Assembly: GCA_963510375.1 (NCBI GenBank)
Contig: CAUPES010000001.1
Span: 1-64,000 of the forward strand
DNA length: 64,000 nucleotides
Direction of reading: 5' to 3'
Source of the DNA: Fastidiosipila sp963510375
Lineage (GTDB): Bacteria; Bacillota; Clostridia; Saccharofermentanales; Fastidiosipilaceae
The notes below the pieces were generated by a model, which did no database searches, was not told where the DNA came from, and worked only from the letters and a program-made list of their open reading frames with translations. The position numbers were made by a program, and so were the translations under genes. Positions 44,053-54,070 of the stretch are shown piece after piece; position 1 is the first letter of the stretch, and every line of letters begins with the position of its first letter.

Positions 44053-44685
44053 ATGAAAAAAATACTTATAGTAGAAGACCAGAAAATAATCATAAAAAGC
44101 CTTGAGTTAAATCTTGGCAAGAATTACGAAGTTAGCAGTTTGAGCTCATTTGCTCAGGCTGCTAACTTTGATGTTTCAAAGTATGATTTAGCACTAATAG
44201 ATATATCTTTAGGTGATGGTTCAGGACTTGATTTATACGAAATATTTAAAGGATATAAAGATATACCTATAATTTTTCTAACAGCAAATGATGAAGAGAC
44301 AACTATAGTAAAGGCTCTTGATATGGGAGCTGATGACTATATAACTAAACCTTTTACCTTAGGAGAATTAAATGCCAGAATTAGGAAAGTGCTACCAGAT
44401 GCTTTAAGTTTCAAAAATATAAGAATTAATGCCAAAGAGCATGTAGTTTTGCAAGATGATATACCTGTGGACTTATCTATACGTGAGTATCAGTTGCTTG
44501 AGATTTTCATAAAAAACAAAAATAAAGTCTTAGAAAGAATTCGCTTATTAGAGTTATGGGAAGCTGACGATGAATTTGTAAATGATAATACTTTGTCAGT
44601 CACAATAAGTAGATTGAGAAATAAGCTAGATTTAAAAGAATTAAAAACTATTAAACATGTAGGTTATGCGTTAAATGAGGAATAA
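44053..44685 (+). CDS. OmpR-family response regulator
   Basis: A 210-residue regulator. The receiver domain (1-118) has the acidic pair ED at 8-9, the phosphoacceptor D50 (ALIDIS) and the YITKPF lysine. A winged-helix DNA-binding domain (about 125-210) ends with TLSVTISRLRNKL and KHVGYAL. The ATG at 44053 gives the usual MKKILIVED start, though its RBS is weak; translation is probably coupled to the permease gene. It most likely controls the neighbouring transporter. Confidence 0.94.
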   Translation: MKKILIVEDQKIIIKSLELNLGKNYEVSSLSSFAQAANFDVSKYDLALIDISLGDGSGLDLYEIFKGYKDIPIIFLTANDEETTIVKALDMGADDYITKPFTLGELNARIRKVLPDALSFKNIRINAKEHVVLQDDIPVDLSIREYQLLEIFIKNKNKVLERIRLLELWEADDEFVNDNTLSVTISRLRNKLDLKELKTIKHVGYALNEE

Positions 44686-45847
44686 TAAAGTTTTAGCATT
44701 ATTAATAGTTGTCTTAATATTCATTCTCTCTATTTTTACTGTTAGGGAGATAAAGTCAAGCTTTCAGGAAGAAGCCAACCAAGCTGTGCATAAAATTCTT
44801 AGTGAAGTCAAAAAGACTAATCCAGACGTGAATGTAGGTCAACTAATAAAAGCTGCAAATACCCAAGAGAAGCTAGATTTAAGCGAATATGGAATAGTTG
44901 GATCTGCTGGTATATTAGATTTTAATAATTCAAGAAATCAAGCTAATATAATTATGATACTCTTTGTTGTAGGAGTAACAACATTAATAGGACTATACCT
45001 TATGTTTACCTCTATAAGTCAGAAAAGACAAATTCAACGTTTTATTACACAGATGGAAAAGATTAACCAAGGTATTTATGACATTAGATTAAGTACTAAG
45101 GAAGAAGACTTTGCCATACTTGAAAATGAACTATACAAGCTGACAGTAAAACTGAGAGAAGAGGCTGAAAATGCTAAAACTAGCCAAAAATTCCTTAAGA
45201 AGACTCTAGAGGATATATCACATCAGATTAAAACCCCTATAACTTCTATACAATTAATTATTGATAATCTCAAAGATCCAGAGATAGATAGAAGTGCAAA
45301 AAATGAATTAATAGATTATTTACAAACTGAAATAGCTGCAATTACAAACTTGGTTCTCATGCTTTTGAATATTGCTGCACTTGAATCAGGTACAGTTGAG
45401 TTTAAGAGTGAAGAAATTAAGCTTGAGAAATTGCTGAGTGAAGTTAAAACACTTTTAGCTCCTATTAGCAAAGCAAGAAATATAGATATCGATATAAATG
45501 TGGGTAATACAATTTATACTGGAGATCCTAAATGGGAGAAAGAGCTATATATTAATTTAGTTAAAAATGCCTTAGAAAATTCAACTGGTCCAGAAGTGCA
45601 GATTATAGCCAAAGATAGTCCAACATATCTGGAGGTAGCAGTAGTCAATGAATCTGAGGAGATACCTGCTTATGCTAAAGATAAGTTATTTGAAAGATTC
45701 TATAAAATATCCTCAGCAGATTCAAGTTATGGTCTAGGTCTGAATATCTGCAAAATGATAGCTGAGGCGAATAATGGCAGGATATTTTTGCATAGCAAAG
45801 CTGGAGAGACCAAATTTACTGTAAGGTACTATAAATTAGAATATTAA
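44675..45847 (+). CDS. Sensor histidine kinase
   Basis: A 390-residue kinase with two membrane segments (about 5-24 and 90-112) around a short 65-residue extracytoplasmic loop, then HAMP-like coil, H-box ISHQIKTP with His183, N-box NLVKNALENS and G-box YGLGLNIC. It overlaps the response regulator gene by 11 bp, showing translational coupling. The small sensor loop and ABC neighbours recall kinases that sense through the transporter, as in Bce-like systems, but that is inference. Confidence 0.94.
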   Translation: MRNNKVLALLIVVLIFILSIFTVREIKSSFQEEANQAVHKILSEVKKTNPDVNVGQLIKAANTQEKLDLSEYGIVGSAGILDFNNSRNQANIIMILFVVGVTTLIGLYLMFTSISQKRQIQRFITQMEKINQGIYDIRLSTKEEDFAILENELYKLTVKLREEAENAKTSQKFLKKTLEDISHQIKTPITSIQLIIDNLKDPEIDRSAKNELIDYLQTEIAAITNLVLMLLNIAALESGTVEFKSEEIKLEKLLSEVKTLLAPISKARNIDIDINVGNTIYTGDPKWEKELYINLVKNALENSTGPEVQIIAKDSPTYLEVAVVNESEEIPAYAKDKLFERFYKISSADSSYGLGLNICKMIAEANNGRIFLHSKAGETKFTVRYYKLEY

Positions 45848-45869
45848 AGATAGCTGGGACTAAATTTAC

Positions 45870-46169
45870 CTAGATAAAATAATCATCTACATGCAAAAAT
45901 TCGTCAACTCTACGGCGGAGGTTAGCACCAACATCAATAGCTTTTCTTTCGTAACGTTGGTTAAGATATGGAGAGCTGAAGACAAAAACAGAGGTAGCCC
46001 TATTAGTTGCAATAACACAATCGTGCAAGACTGCTAAACGTTGAAGAGCTTTAACATCGGGGTCATGAGGTTGAATTTCCATTGGATCCCAGAAGAATAT
46101 TAAGATATCGATATCGCCTTCTGCAATATTAGCTCCAATTTGTTGATCACCACCAACGGGACCACTCAT
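45870..46169 (-). pseudogene. mgsA: Truncated methylglyoxal synthase
   Basis: A 99-residue frame that starts at SGPVGGDQQIGANIAEG and matches only the second part of methylglyoxal synthase, which is usually 125-150 residues. About 60 N-terminal residues, including the phosphate-binding part and one catalytic His, are missing. A TAA lies in frame a few codons upstream and no RBS is seen. The kept part has D of GGDQQ and the WDP...HDPDVKAL segment intact. It would make methylglyoxal from dihydroxyacetone phosphate if whole; here it is very likely inactive. Confidence 0.8.
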
Positions 46170-46368
46170 ATAACTATTTGTTTATAATTAGATAAAATGG
46201 TAATACCTCTAATCTTTCATATTATTAATTTGATTATACTATAATGAATATTAGTGATTATTAAAGCTAGGTTTGAATAAGCTTTAAGATAAGTTTAGTT
46301 ATAAATAAGATGAATTTAGTAAACAAATCAGTGGTTGTTTAGTAATTTAACTCAGGGAGAAATTTATT

Positions 46369-48426
46369 TTGTCAAGGAAAAAAGATTTTTACAGTAAAGA
46401 TTATCAAAATAATAAATTTGTTTTGAACTCAGAGTTTAAACCAACAGGTGATCAGCCAGAAGCAATTAACCGTTTGGTTGAGGGGATTAATAGAGGAGAC
46501 CACGAGCAAACCCTTATGGGAGTTACTGGCTCTGGTAAGACTTTTACCATGGCTAATGTCATTGAACGTGTCCAAAAACCTACTTTAGTAATTGCACAGA
46601 ACAAGACTTTAGCAGGACAATTGACAGAAGAGTTTAGAACATTTTTCCCAAACAATGCAGTAGAATATTTCGTTAGTTACTATGACTATTATCAACCTGA
46701 AGCTTATATCCCAGGCACTGACACATATATAGAAAAAGATTCATCCATCAATGACGAGATAGATAGAATGCGACATTCAGCAACAGCTTCTTTGCTCGAA
46801 CGTAGAGACGTTATTGTAGTCGCTTCAGTATCCTGTATATATGGTTTGGGTAATCCAAAGGATTATAGCGAACTTATGTTGCATTTACGTTCGGGAATGC
46901 GTATCGATAGAGATGAGCTTATAGCAGAGTTAGTAAGACTACAATATTCACGTAATGATTATGAGCTGCTCCGTGGTACTTTTAGAGTAAAAGGAGATAC
47001 AGTTGATATTCACCCAGTTAACTACGAAAATACTTTCTTAAGAGTTTCCTTCTTTGGTGATGAGATAGACCAGATGTTAGAAATGGATAGATTGAGTAAT
47101 AAAGTGCTCTTGGCTAGACATTATGAATCTATTACTCCAGCAAGTCATTATGCCACTACTGAAGCAACAACACAAAAAGCTATTAAACGTATTGAAACTG
47201 AACTCGAAGATAGACTTACTGAACTAAGAGATGAAGGTAAAATCGTTGAAGCGTATAGGTTAGAACAAAGAACTCGTTATGATATTGAAATGTTAGAGGA
47301 GACAGGCTTTGTTAAAGGAATAGAGAACTATTCCAGACACTTTAGTGAAAGAAAAGCCGGAGATCCGCCAAATACTTTAATTGACTTTTTCCCCGATGAT
47401 TTTCTATTAATGATTGATGAGTCACATGTTACTATTCCTCAGATTGGTGGAATGGCTGCAGGAGATAGAAGTCGTAAAAATTCTCTAGTAGATTTTGGTT
47501 TCAGGCTACCTTCAGCCTATGATAATAGGCCTTTAACTGCGGAGGAGTTTTTCCCTAAGATTAACCAAGCAATTTATGTTAGTGCGACTCCTGGGAAATA
47601 TGAGAGAGCTCATTCAAGTCAAATGGTTGAGCAAATTATTAGACCGACAGGACTTGTTGATCCAGAAATTTCTATTAGACCAATTTCTGGACAAATTGAG
47701 GACTTGTTAGGGGAAATTAAAGCTACAATTGCCCGAGGAGAACGAGCATTGATCATGACTTTAACTAAGAGAATGGCAGAGGACTTTACAGATTTCTTGC
47801 AAGAAAATGGTATTAAGGTTCAATATCTACACTCAGATGTTGTCAATGATGAGCGTTTGGAAATTTTAAGGAATCTACGTAGTGGTAAAATAGATGTTAT
47901 TGTCGGAATTAATCTGTTGCGTGAGGGCCTTGACTTACCTGAAGTGTCACTCATAGCAATTTTAGACGCAGACAAAGAAGGGTTCTTAAGATCTACGACA
48001 TCGCTTATCCAGATTATTGGAAGAGCAGCTCGTAACGTTAATGGTAAAGTTATTATGTATGGTGACAAAATTACAGACTCCATGTTTGCTGCTGTACAAG
48101 AGACGAACAGAAGAAGAGAGATTCAAGAAGCTTACAATAAGGAACACAATATCACTCCTCAGACTATTAAGAAAGAAATTAAGAATACCCTGGATACCTT
48201 TGAGGAGATTGTTAATACTGAAGATTTGTCTGTTAATCTTGAAATTGGTAAAGATTCAGATAGTATGCAGGCTAAGATTGACAAAATGTCATCTCCTGAT
48301 CTACAAAAACTTATTGAACGCTTAGAAGAAGAGATGCGTCAAGCTGCAGCTTCCTTAGAATTTGAAAATGCTGCAGAGTTAAGAGATTTATTAATTTATG
48401 CTCGTGGAGCAATGGCAAGAAAATAA
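46369..48426 (+). CDS. uvrB: Excinuclease ABC subunit B
   Basis: A 685-residue helicase-like subunit that receives damage from UvrA. It has Walker A GVTGSGKTFT near residue 51, the beta-hairpin YDYYQPEAY near 103, the DEAD-like DESH, helicase motif VI and a C-terminal UVR motif (about 640-680) that contacts UvrC. The start codon is TTG with GGGAG nine bases upstream. The length is standard. dnaE follows after 31 bp. Confidence 0.97.
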   Translation: MSRKKDFYSKDYQNNKFVLNSEFKPTGDQPEAINRLVEGINRGDHEQTLMGVTGSGKTFTMANVIERVQKPTLVIAQNKTLAGQLTEEFRTFFPNNAVEYFVSYYDYYQPEAYIPGTDTYIEKDSSINDEIDRMRHSATASLLERRDVIVVASVSCIYGLGNPKDYSELMLHLRSGMRIDRDELIAELVRLQYSRNDYELLRGTFRVKGDTVDIHPVNYENTFLRVSFFGDEIDQMLEMDRLSNKVLLARHYESITPASHYATTEATTQKAIKRIETELEDRLTELRDEGKIVEAYRLEQRTRYDIEMLEETGFVKGIENYSRHFSERKAGDPPNTLIDFFPDDFLLMIDESHVTIPQIGGMAAGDRSRKNSLVDFGFRLPSAYDNRPLTAEEFFPKINQAIYVSATPGKYERAHSSQMVEQIIRPTGLVDPEISIRPISGQIEDLLGEIKATIARGERALIMTLTKRMAEDFTDFLQENGIKVQYLHSDVVNDERLEILRNLRSGKIDVIVGINLLREGLDLPEVSLIAILDADKEGFLRSTTSLIQIIGRAARNVNGKVIMYGDKITDSMFAAVQETNRRREIQEAYNKEHNITPQTIKKEIKNTLDTFEEIVNTEDLSVNLEIGKDSDSMQAKIDKMSSPDLQKLIERLEEEMRQAAASLEFENAAELRDLLIYARGAMARK

Positions 48427-48457
48427 TAATTTTAATATATGACTGAGTGAGGTATAG

Positions 48458-51400
48458 ATGGCTTTTACACATTTGCATTTGCATACAGAATATAGCTTAT
48501 TAGACGGAGCTACCAGAATAGATAAACTTGCTGAGCGCTTAAAAGAGCTCGGTATGGACTCATGTGCGATAACTGATCATGGAAATATGTATGGTGCCGT
48601 AGAATTTTATCGTGTAATGAAAAAAAATGGTATTAAACCAATTATAGGTTGTGAAATATACGTAGCACCTGAAGGCAGAACCAATAGAGATGTTAAAGGT
48701 CATGGCTATAATCACTTGGTGATTTTAGCTGAAAATAATGAGGGCTTAAAGAACCTAAACAAGATTGTATCTCAAGGTTGGATTGATGGTTATTACTACA
48801 AACCGCGTGTTGATTACGAAGTACTGCAGAAACATTCAGAGGGAATAATAGCTCTTTCAGGCTGTCTTTCCGGTGAAGTAGCAAGTGCACTGATTGAGGA
48901 TAACTATGAACTGGCAAAATCCAAAGCTTTGCTTTATCTTGACATTTTTGGCGAAGGTAATTTCTTCCTAGAAGTTCAAGCGCATGGTATGGAATTACAA
49001 AAAAAAGTAAATAAACTAAGCAAACAACTTAGTGAAGATACGGGTATACCTTTAGTAGCGACAAATGACAGTCACTATCTATTTAGGGATGAAGCAGAGA
49101 CTCATGAAATTCTTTTAGCTATGCAGACTGGTACAACACTTAGCGACCCTAAGAGAATGAAATTTGATACAGATGAGCACTTTGTTAAATCTGAAGCCGA
49201 GATGCGAGCTACTTTGCCAGAATTTACTGAAGCTATCGAGAATACCTCTAAGATTGCTGAACGTTGTAAGATAGAGTTTGATTTCGATACTATCCACTTG
49301 CCTGTGTACAAACCTGAGAATGGGCAAGATTCAGTTAGCTTTTTGCATGATTTAGCCTACGAAAATATGAAGAAAAAATACAGAGAAGATTCTGAGTATT
49401 CTTGGGAAAAGTATCAAGAAAGACTTGATTATGAGTTAAATGTCATAACCACCATGGGTTATACAGATTATTACTTAATCGTTTGGGATTACATAAATTA
49501 CGCAAAAGCCAATGAAATAATGGTAGGACCAGGCCGTGGTTCTGGTGCTGGATCTTTGGTCGCATACGCTATTGGAATAACCAGTATTGATCCAATGGAA
49601 TATAGTTTGCTTTTTGAGAGATTCTTAAATGTTGATAGAGTTAGCATGCCTGACTTTGACGTCGACTTTTGTTATGAGAGAAGACAAGAGGTAATTAATT
49701 ATGTCTATGATAAATATGGTGAATCTCAAGTTTGTCAGGTTATAACCTTTGGTACACTAGGTGCCAAAACAGCTGTACGTGATGTCGCTAGAGTTATGGA
49801 GGTTCCTTATGCTATATCTGACAGTATCTCCAAAATGATACCCAAGACTTTGGATATAACTTTAGAGAAAGCTCTGAAACTAAATCCGGAATTGAAAGAA
49901 AGATATGACACGGATGATACAACTAAAGAAGTTTATGACATCGCTAGAAAATTTGAAGGAATGCCAAGACATACATCGACTCATGCTGCAGGTGTAATTA
50001 TTTCAGGTATTGATATTACAGATGTTGCTCCTCTCGCCAGAAATGATGAAGCCATAGTAGAACAATATGATAAGAAAACTATAGAGAGTTTAGGCTTACT
50101 CAAGTTTGACTTTCTTGGCCTTAGAACTTTAACAGTTTTACGAGATACTAGAGATATGGCAAGAGCTAATAAGAATGAAGATATCGATTTCGATAATATG
50201 GCACTAGATGATCAAAACATTTATCGCATGATTAGCCAAGGAGACACTGCAGGGGTTTTCCAACTTGAAAGCGCAGGTATGACCAGCTTTATGCAAGAGC
50301 TTCAACCTGAGAACTTTGAAGATATTATTGCAGGTATAGCTTTATATAGACCGGGACCAATGGAGAATATCCCACAATATGTTGAGTCACGTCATGATAA
50401 TAGCAAAACTCATTATGACCACCCAATGCTCGAGTCAATATTAGATGTTACCTATGGAGTTATTGTTTATCAAGAGCAAGTTATGCAGATAGTCCAGAAG
50501 CTTGCAGGTTTTAGTATGGGTCAAGCAGATATCCTTAGACGTGCCATGGGTGACAAAAATCCTGCCCTGATGGCATCTTATGAAGAGCTATTTTTATATG
50601 GTGGTGAAGATGAAAAAGGTAGACCAATAGATGGTTGTATTAAACGTGGAGTGCCTGAACAGATAGGTAAAAAGATTTTTAAAGAATTACAAGCTTTTGC
50701 TGGGTACGCATTTAACAAAAGCCACGCTGCAGCATATGCAATGGTAGCTTACCAAACAGCATGGCTGAAATATTATTATCCGTTAGAATTTATGGCAGCT
50801 ATGCTTAACTCATTCTTAGGAGACCTGGGTCAAGCTGAGAATTATTTAAATGTATGTAAAGCAATGGGCATAGAAGTTTTACCACCAAATGTAAATTACT
50901 CTTATGCAAAATTCACTACAGAATCAGGCGCAATTAGAATTGGTTTAGGTGCGATAAAGAATATTGGAAGTACACAAATTAATACTTTAGTAGAAGAAAG
51001 AGATGGTAATGGCAAGTTTAAAGATTTTGGAGATTTCTTACAGAGAGCTCATGAGCTAAGTATTAGTAAAAGGGTTGTTGAGAGTTTAATATACGCTGGA
51101 GCTTGTGATGACTTTGGTGAATATCGTTCACGCTTAATGAGTTCTCTGGAGCCTTATTATGATATGTTAAACCAGTCGGGTAATAAGCAGATGAAAAGTC
51201 AGATGTCTTTGTTTGATTTTGGCCATGAAGAAGCCATGGAGATAGCCGCACCTACATATTTGGATGTGCCTGAATATAGTAAGACGGATTTATTAGGTAA
51301 AGAGAAAGAAATGTTAGGCGTATATATTTCTGGTCATCCGCTAGAAGAATATGCAAAAAGACTAGGGCATAGGTCGGTGATGAATTCTCTAGAACTTAAT

Positions 51401-52177
51401 CCTGATACAGATTCGACTGAATCTATGAATGAGGCAGATAGCTTATTGCAAACTGAAGTGAAACATTATGATGGTGAGCCAGTATTTATGGCTGGAATAA
51501 TTAACAAGAAGAGAAATGTAACTACTAAGAAACAAGAATTAATGTGCTTCTTAGAGTTAGAAGATCTTAATGGTAGTTTTGAGTTAGTAGTTTTCCCTAA
51601 GGCATATGTTAAGTTCAACACAATACTTCGTGAGGGGGAGGTAATAATCTTATACGGTAAGATTAGTCAAAAAGATGATTTCCCTAATAATGTGATATTG
51701 GAGTATGCGGAGGCTTTGCCAAAAGATGAGATTCCTCTAGATGAAGGCAGTAGATTTATTAATTTGGACAAGAATATCAATAATGGCAAAAATTATAAAA
51801 ATAAAATTGAAAAATCAGATGCTGTAAATAAAGATAAAGTTGAAGATAAAATTACCAATTCAGTTGACGCAAAAACAAATATGTCGACTGAAGCTAATGC
51901 TACTAATTCAAGAGAATCAATTGTCCTTGAAGTTGATTGTGCAGTTGAAGAGCAGATTGGAAGCAAACTTTATATTCGAGTTAAAACCCAGGAAGATGTA
52001 AGATTTATTCATAGTCTTGCAAAAGATTATCATGGTAACACAAGTCTATTTATTTATATAGAAGATCAAGGCATTGATCGTGCAGTTTCAAGCGAAATGA
52101 AAGTTTCCTTACATCCTGATTTTCTTTATAACTTAACATCAGTGTTTGGAGTAAACAGTCTTTGGATAGATATTTAA
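48458..52177 (+). CDS. dnaE: DNA polymerase III alpha subunit, DnaE type
   Basis: A 1239-residue C-family polymerase. The PHP domain (about 1-275) begins FTHLHLHTEYSLLDGA. The catalytic aspartates lie in PDFDVDF near residue 400 and in the palm segment around 555. The beta-clamp and fingers region follows (about 560-860), then the tandem helix-hairpin-helix, an OB-fold (about 1010-1090) and a variable C-terminal domain. A Lys/Asn-rich linker (about 1105-1150) is not conserved in the family. It may be the lagging-strand polymerase alongside PolC. It is close behind uvrB. Confidence 0.96.
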   Translation: MAFTHLHLHTEYSLLDGATRIDKLAERLKELGMDSCAITDHGNMYGAVEFYRVMKKNGIKPIIGCEIYVAPEGRTNRDVKGHGYNHLVILAENNEGLKNLNKIVSQGWIDGYYYKPRVDYEVLQKHSEGIIALSGCLSGEVASALIEDNYELAKSKALLYLDIFGEGNFFLEVQAHGMELQKKVNKLSKQLSEDTGIPLVATNDSHYLFRDEAETHEILLAMQTGTTLSDPKRMKFDTDEHFVKSEAEMRATLPEFTEAIENTSKIAERCKIEFDFDTIHLPVYKPENGQDSVSFLHDLAYENMKKKYREDSEYSWEKYQERLDYELNVITTMGYTDYYLIVWDYINYAKANEIMVGPGRGSGAGSLVAYAIGITSIDPMEYSLLFERFLNVDRVSMPDFDVDFCYERRQEVINYVYDKYGESQVCQVITFGTLGAKTAVRDVARVMEVPYAISDSISKMIPKTLDITLEKALKLNPELKERYDTDDTTKEVYDIARKFEGMPRHTSTHAAGVIISGIDITDVAPLARNDEAIVEQYDKKTIESLGLLKFDFLGLRTLTVLRDTRDMARANKNEDIDFDNMALDDQNIYRMISQGDTAGVFQLESAGMTSFMQELQPENFEDIIAGIALYRPGPMENIPQYVESRHDNSKTHYDHPMLESILDVTYGVIVYQEQVMQIVQKLAGFSMGQADILRRAMGDKNPALMASYEELFLYGGEDEKGRPIDGCIKRGVPEQIGKKIFKELQAFAGYAFNKSHAAAYAMVAYQTAWLKYYYPLEFMAAMLNSFLGDLGQAENYLNVCKAMGIEVLPPNVNYSYAKFTTESGAIRIGLGAIKNIGSTQINTLVEERDGNGKFKDFGDFLQRAHELSISKRVVESLIYAGACDDFGEYRSRLMSSLEPYYDMLNQSGNKQMKSQMSLFDFGHEEAMEIAAPTYLDVPEYSKTDLLGKEKEMLGVYISGHPLEEYAKRLGHRSVMNSLELNPDTDSTESMNEADSLLQTEVKHYDGEPVFMAGIINKKRNVTTKKQELMCFLELEDLNGSFELVVFPKAYVKFNTILREGEVIILYGKISQKDDFPNNVILEYAEALPKDEIPLDEGSRFINLDKNINNGKNYKNKIEKSDAVNKDKVEDKITNSVDAKTNMSTEANATNSRESIVLEVDCAVEEQIGSKLYIRVKTQEDVRFIHSLAKDYHGNTSLFIYIEDQGIDRAVSSEMKVSLHPDFLYNLTSVFGVNSLWIDI

Positions 52178-52338
52178 AATCACTTAATATAATAGTAAAT
52201 AATTATATATAATAGGTTAAAATTTTATATGTTTTTAAACATGATTTAATCTACTAATAAAATAATACTTGATACTAGTAATTTGTATAAAAGTTTAATA
52301 AAATGTATGAAGTGCTAATGCATAAAGGGAGGAACAAG

Positions 52339-53331
52339 ATGGCAGACGAATCAAAAATGAATCCAAAAATTAAGAATATTGGCGTTCTAACTAGTGGTGG
52401 TGATGCTCCTGGAATGAACGCAATTGTTAGAGCTGTTGTAAGAGCAGGTTTATCTTTTGGATATGGCATGTACGGTGTGAGACGTGGATTTCATGGATTG
52501 TGGCGTGGTGATATTGAAAGACTTGAAACAAAAGATGTTTCAGGAATATTGCAACGTGGTGGTACATTTTTGATGACAGCCAGAAGTGATACTTTCAAGA
52601 CTCTAGAAGGTCAAAAGAAAGCTAAAAATATGATGGATGTTTTTGGTATTGATGCATTAGTAGTTATTGGTGGAGATGGAACATTCCAAGGTGCTCAAGC
52701 ATTAACAAGATTAGGTGTTCCTGTTATTTGTATTCCTGGTACCATTGATAATGATATTAATTGTACAGAGTATACAGTAGGTTTCGATACAGCACTTAAT
52801 ACAGCAATGGAAGCAATTGACAAGATCAAAGATACAGCTTCATCACATGAACGCTGTAGTGTTGTTGAAGTTATGGGTAGAAATGCTGGTTACTTAGCGC
52901 TAGAAGCAGGAATCTCTACGGGTGCAGAAGTTATTTTAGTACCTGAAATTGAATGGGAATTCAACCAAGATGTAGTTCGTAGATTATTATACTGCAGAAA
53001 TGCTGGTAAAAACCATTATGTAGTATTAGTAGCAGAAGGTGCAGGCAATGCTGAAGAAATTGCTCAAAGAATTCAAGATGAAACTGGTATCGAATCAAGA
53101 GCTACGGTGCTAGGACACATGCAAAGAGGTGGTAGTCCAACTGTTAGAGACCGTTATACAGCATCCTTGATGGGAGCAACTGCAATTGATTGTATTAATG
53201 AAGATAATATGAATAGAATCATCGGTGTTAAAGGTGGTCAAATCGTAGACATTGATATTGAAGAAGGTTTAGCGTCTAAGAAAGTACTTAATAAGAAAAT
53301 TTATGATATAGCAGGATACATTGCTATTTAA
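52339..53331 (+). CDS. pfkA: 6-phosphofructokinase
   Basis: A 330-residue ATP-dependent enzyme of glycolysis that phosphorylates fructose 6-phosphate. Motifs: GGDAPGMNAIVRAVVRAG at the N-terminus, GGDGTFQGA (ATP site), PGTIDNDI (catalytic Asp) and EVMGRNAGYLALEAG. The ATG at 52339 has GGGAGG at proper distance; an ATG 12 codons upstream (52303) is rejected. The gene is preceded by 125 bases of AT-rich promoter DNA. Confidence 0.97.
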   Translation: MADESKMNPKIKNIGVLTSGGDAPGMNAIVRAVVRAGLSFGYGMYGVRRGFHGLWRGDIERLETKDVSGILQRGGTFLMTARSDTFKTLEGQKKAKNMMDVFGIDALVVIGGDGTFQGAQALTRLGVPVICIPGTIDNDINCTEYTVGFDTALNTAMEAIDKIKDTASSHERCSVVEVMGRNAGYLALEAGISTGAEVILVPEIEWEFNQDVVRRLLYCRNAGKNHYVVLVAEGAGNAEEIAQRIQDETGIESRATVLGHMQRGGSPTVRDRYTASLMGATAIDCINEDNMNRIIGVKGGQIVDIDIEEGLASKKVLNKKIYDIAGYIAI

Positions 53332-53397
53332 TGACCATTCATATTGTATTTAATATGAGTATAAACAAGATTAATACATTGTTTGGGGGAGTATGTC

Positions 53398-54027
53398 TTG
53401 ACAGAAAATATAAATAAAATTGATTGGAAAAAACAAATTACTGTTCCCAACTTAATATCGTTGATTAGACTTTTGGCGATACCGTTTTTAGGATATGAAA
53501 TTTACAGAACAAAAGGATTCTCAACACTTAGTGTTGTATTGTTTGCAGGAATTTGGGCAACGGATTTCTTAGATGGTTATGTTGCTCGTAGGTTTAACCA
53601 GGTATCAGATGTAGGTAAACTATTAGATCCAATGGTAGATAAAGTTCTACATACTGTTACAGCAGTTATGCTGACAGTTGTAGGAAGAGTGCCAATCTGG
53701 GTTATGGTAACTTTAGTTATCAAAGAAATTTTAATGGTAGCATCAGCAATGTTCTTACTAAGTAAGAGAATTATAGTCAGTTCAAGATGGTATGGTAAAT
53801 TGGCTACTGTTCTTGTAGCATTAGCATTTGGTATAGTTTTCCTATTATCGCCAGAAAATGCTTGGCTGAGCGGGTATATATTTATAGTTCCAATGTTTAT
53901 GCTATATTTTGCTCTGTTTGCCTATTTGTATAGAATTATATTTGTTAAACAGAATAATTTGTTAAAAGAAGCTGATGTAAATTCAAGTGGTTTTAGAGAT
54001 ATAAGCTCAATAGATATTAAAGAGTAA
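53398..54027 (+). CDS. pgsA: CDP-diacylglycerol-glycerol-3-phosphate 3-phosphatidyltransferase
   Basis: A 209-residue membrane enzyme of phosphatidylglycerol synthesis. The CDP-alcohol phosphotransferase motif is complete: DFLDGYVARRFNQVSDVGKLLDPMVDK region with the D-G-A-R-G-D-D pattern (about residues 55-82). Five or so membrane segments are visible. The start is TTG 53398 with GGGGGAG six bases upstream. It sits between pfkA and mutS2. Confidence 0.92.
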   Translation: MTENINKIDWKKQITVPNLISLIRLLAIPFLGYEIYRTKGFSTLSVVLFAGIWATDFLDGYVARRFNQVSDVGKLLDPMVDKVLHTVTAVMLTVVGRVPIWVMVTLVIKEILMVASAMFLLSKRIIVSSRWYGKLATVLVALAFGIVFLLSPENAWLSGYIFIVPMFMLYFALFAYLYRIIFVKQNNLLKEADVNSSGFRDISSIDIKE

Positions 54028-54070
54028 AAATATTTAGATTTCAAAGCCAACTTATTTGGAGGTGTATTTC

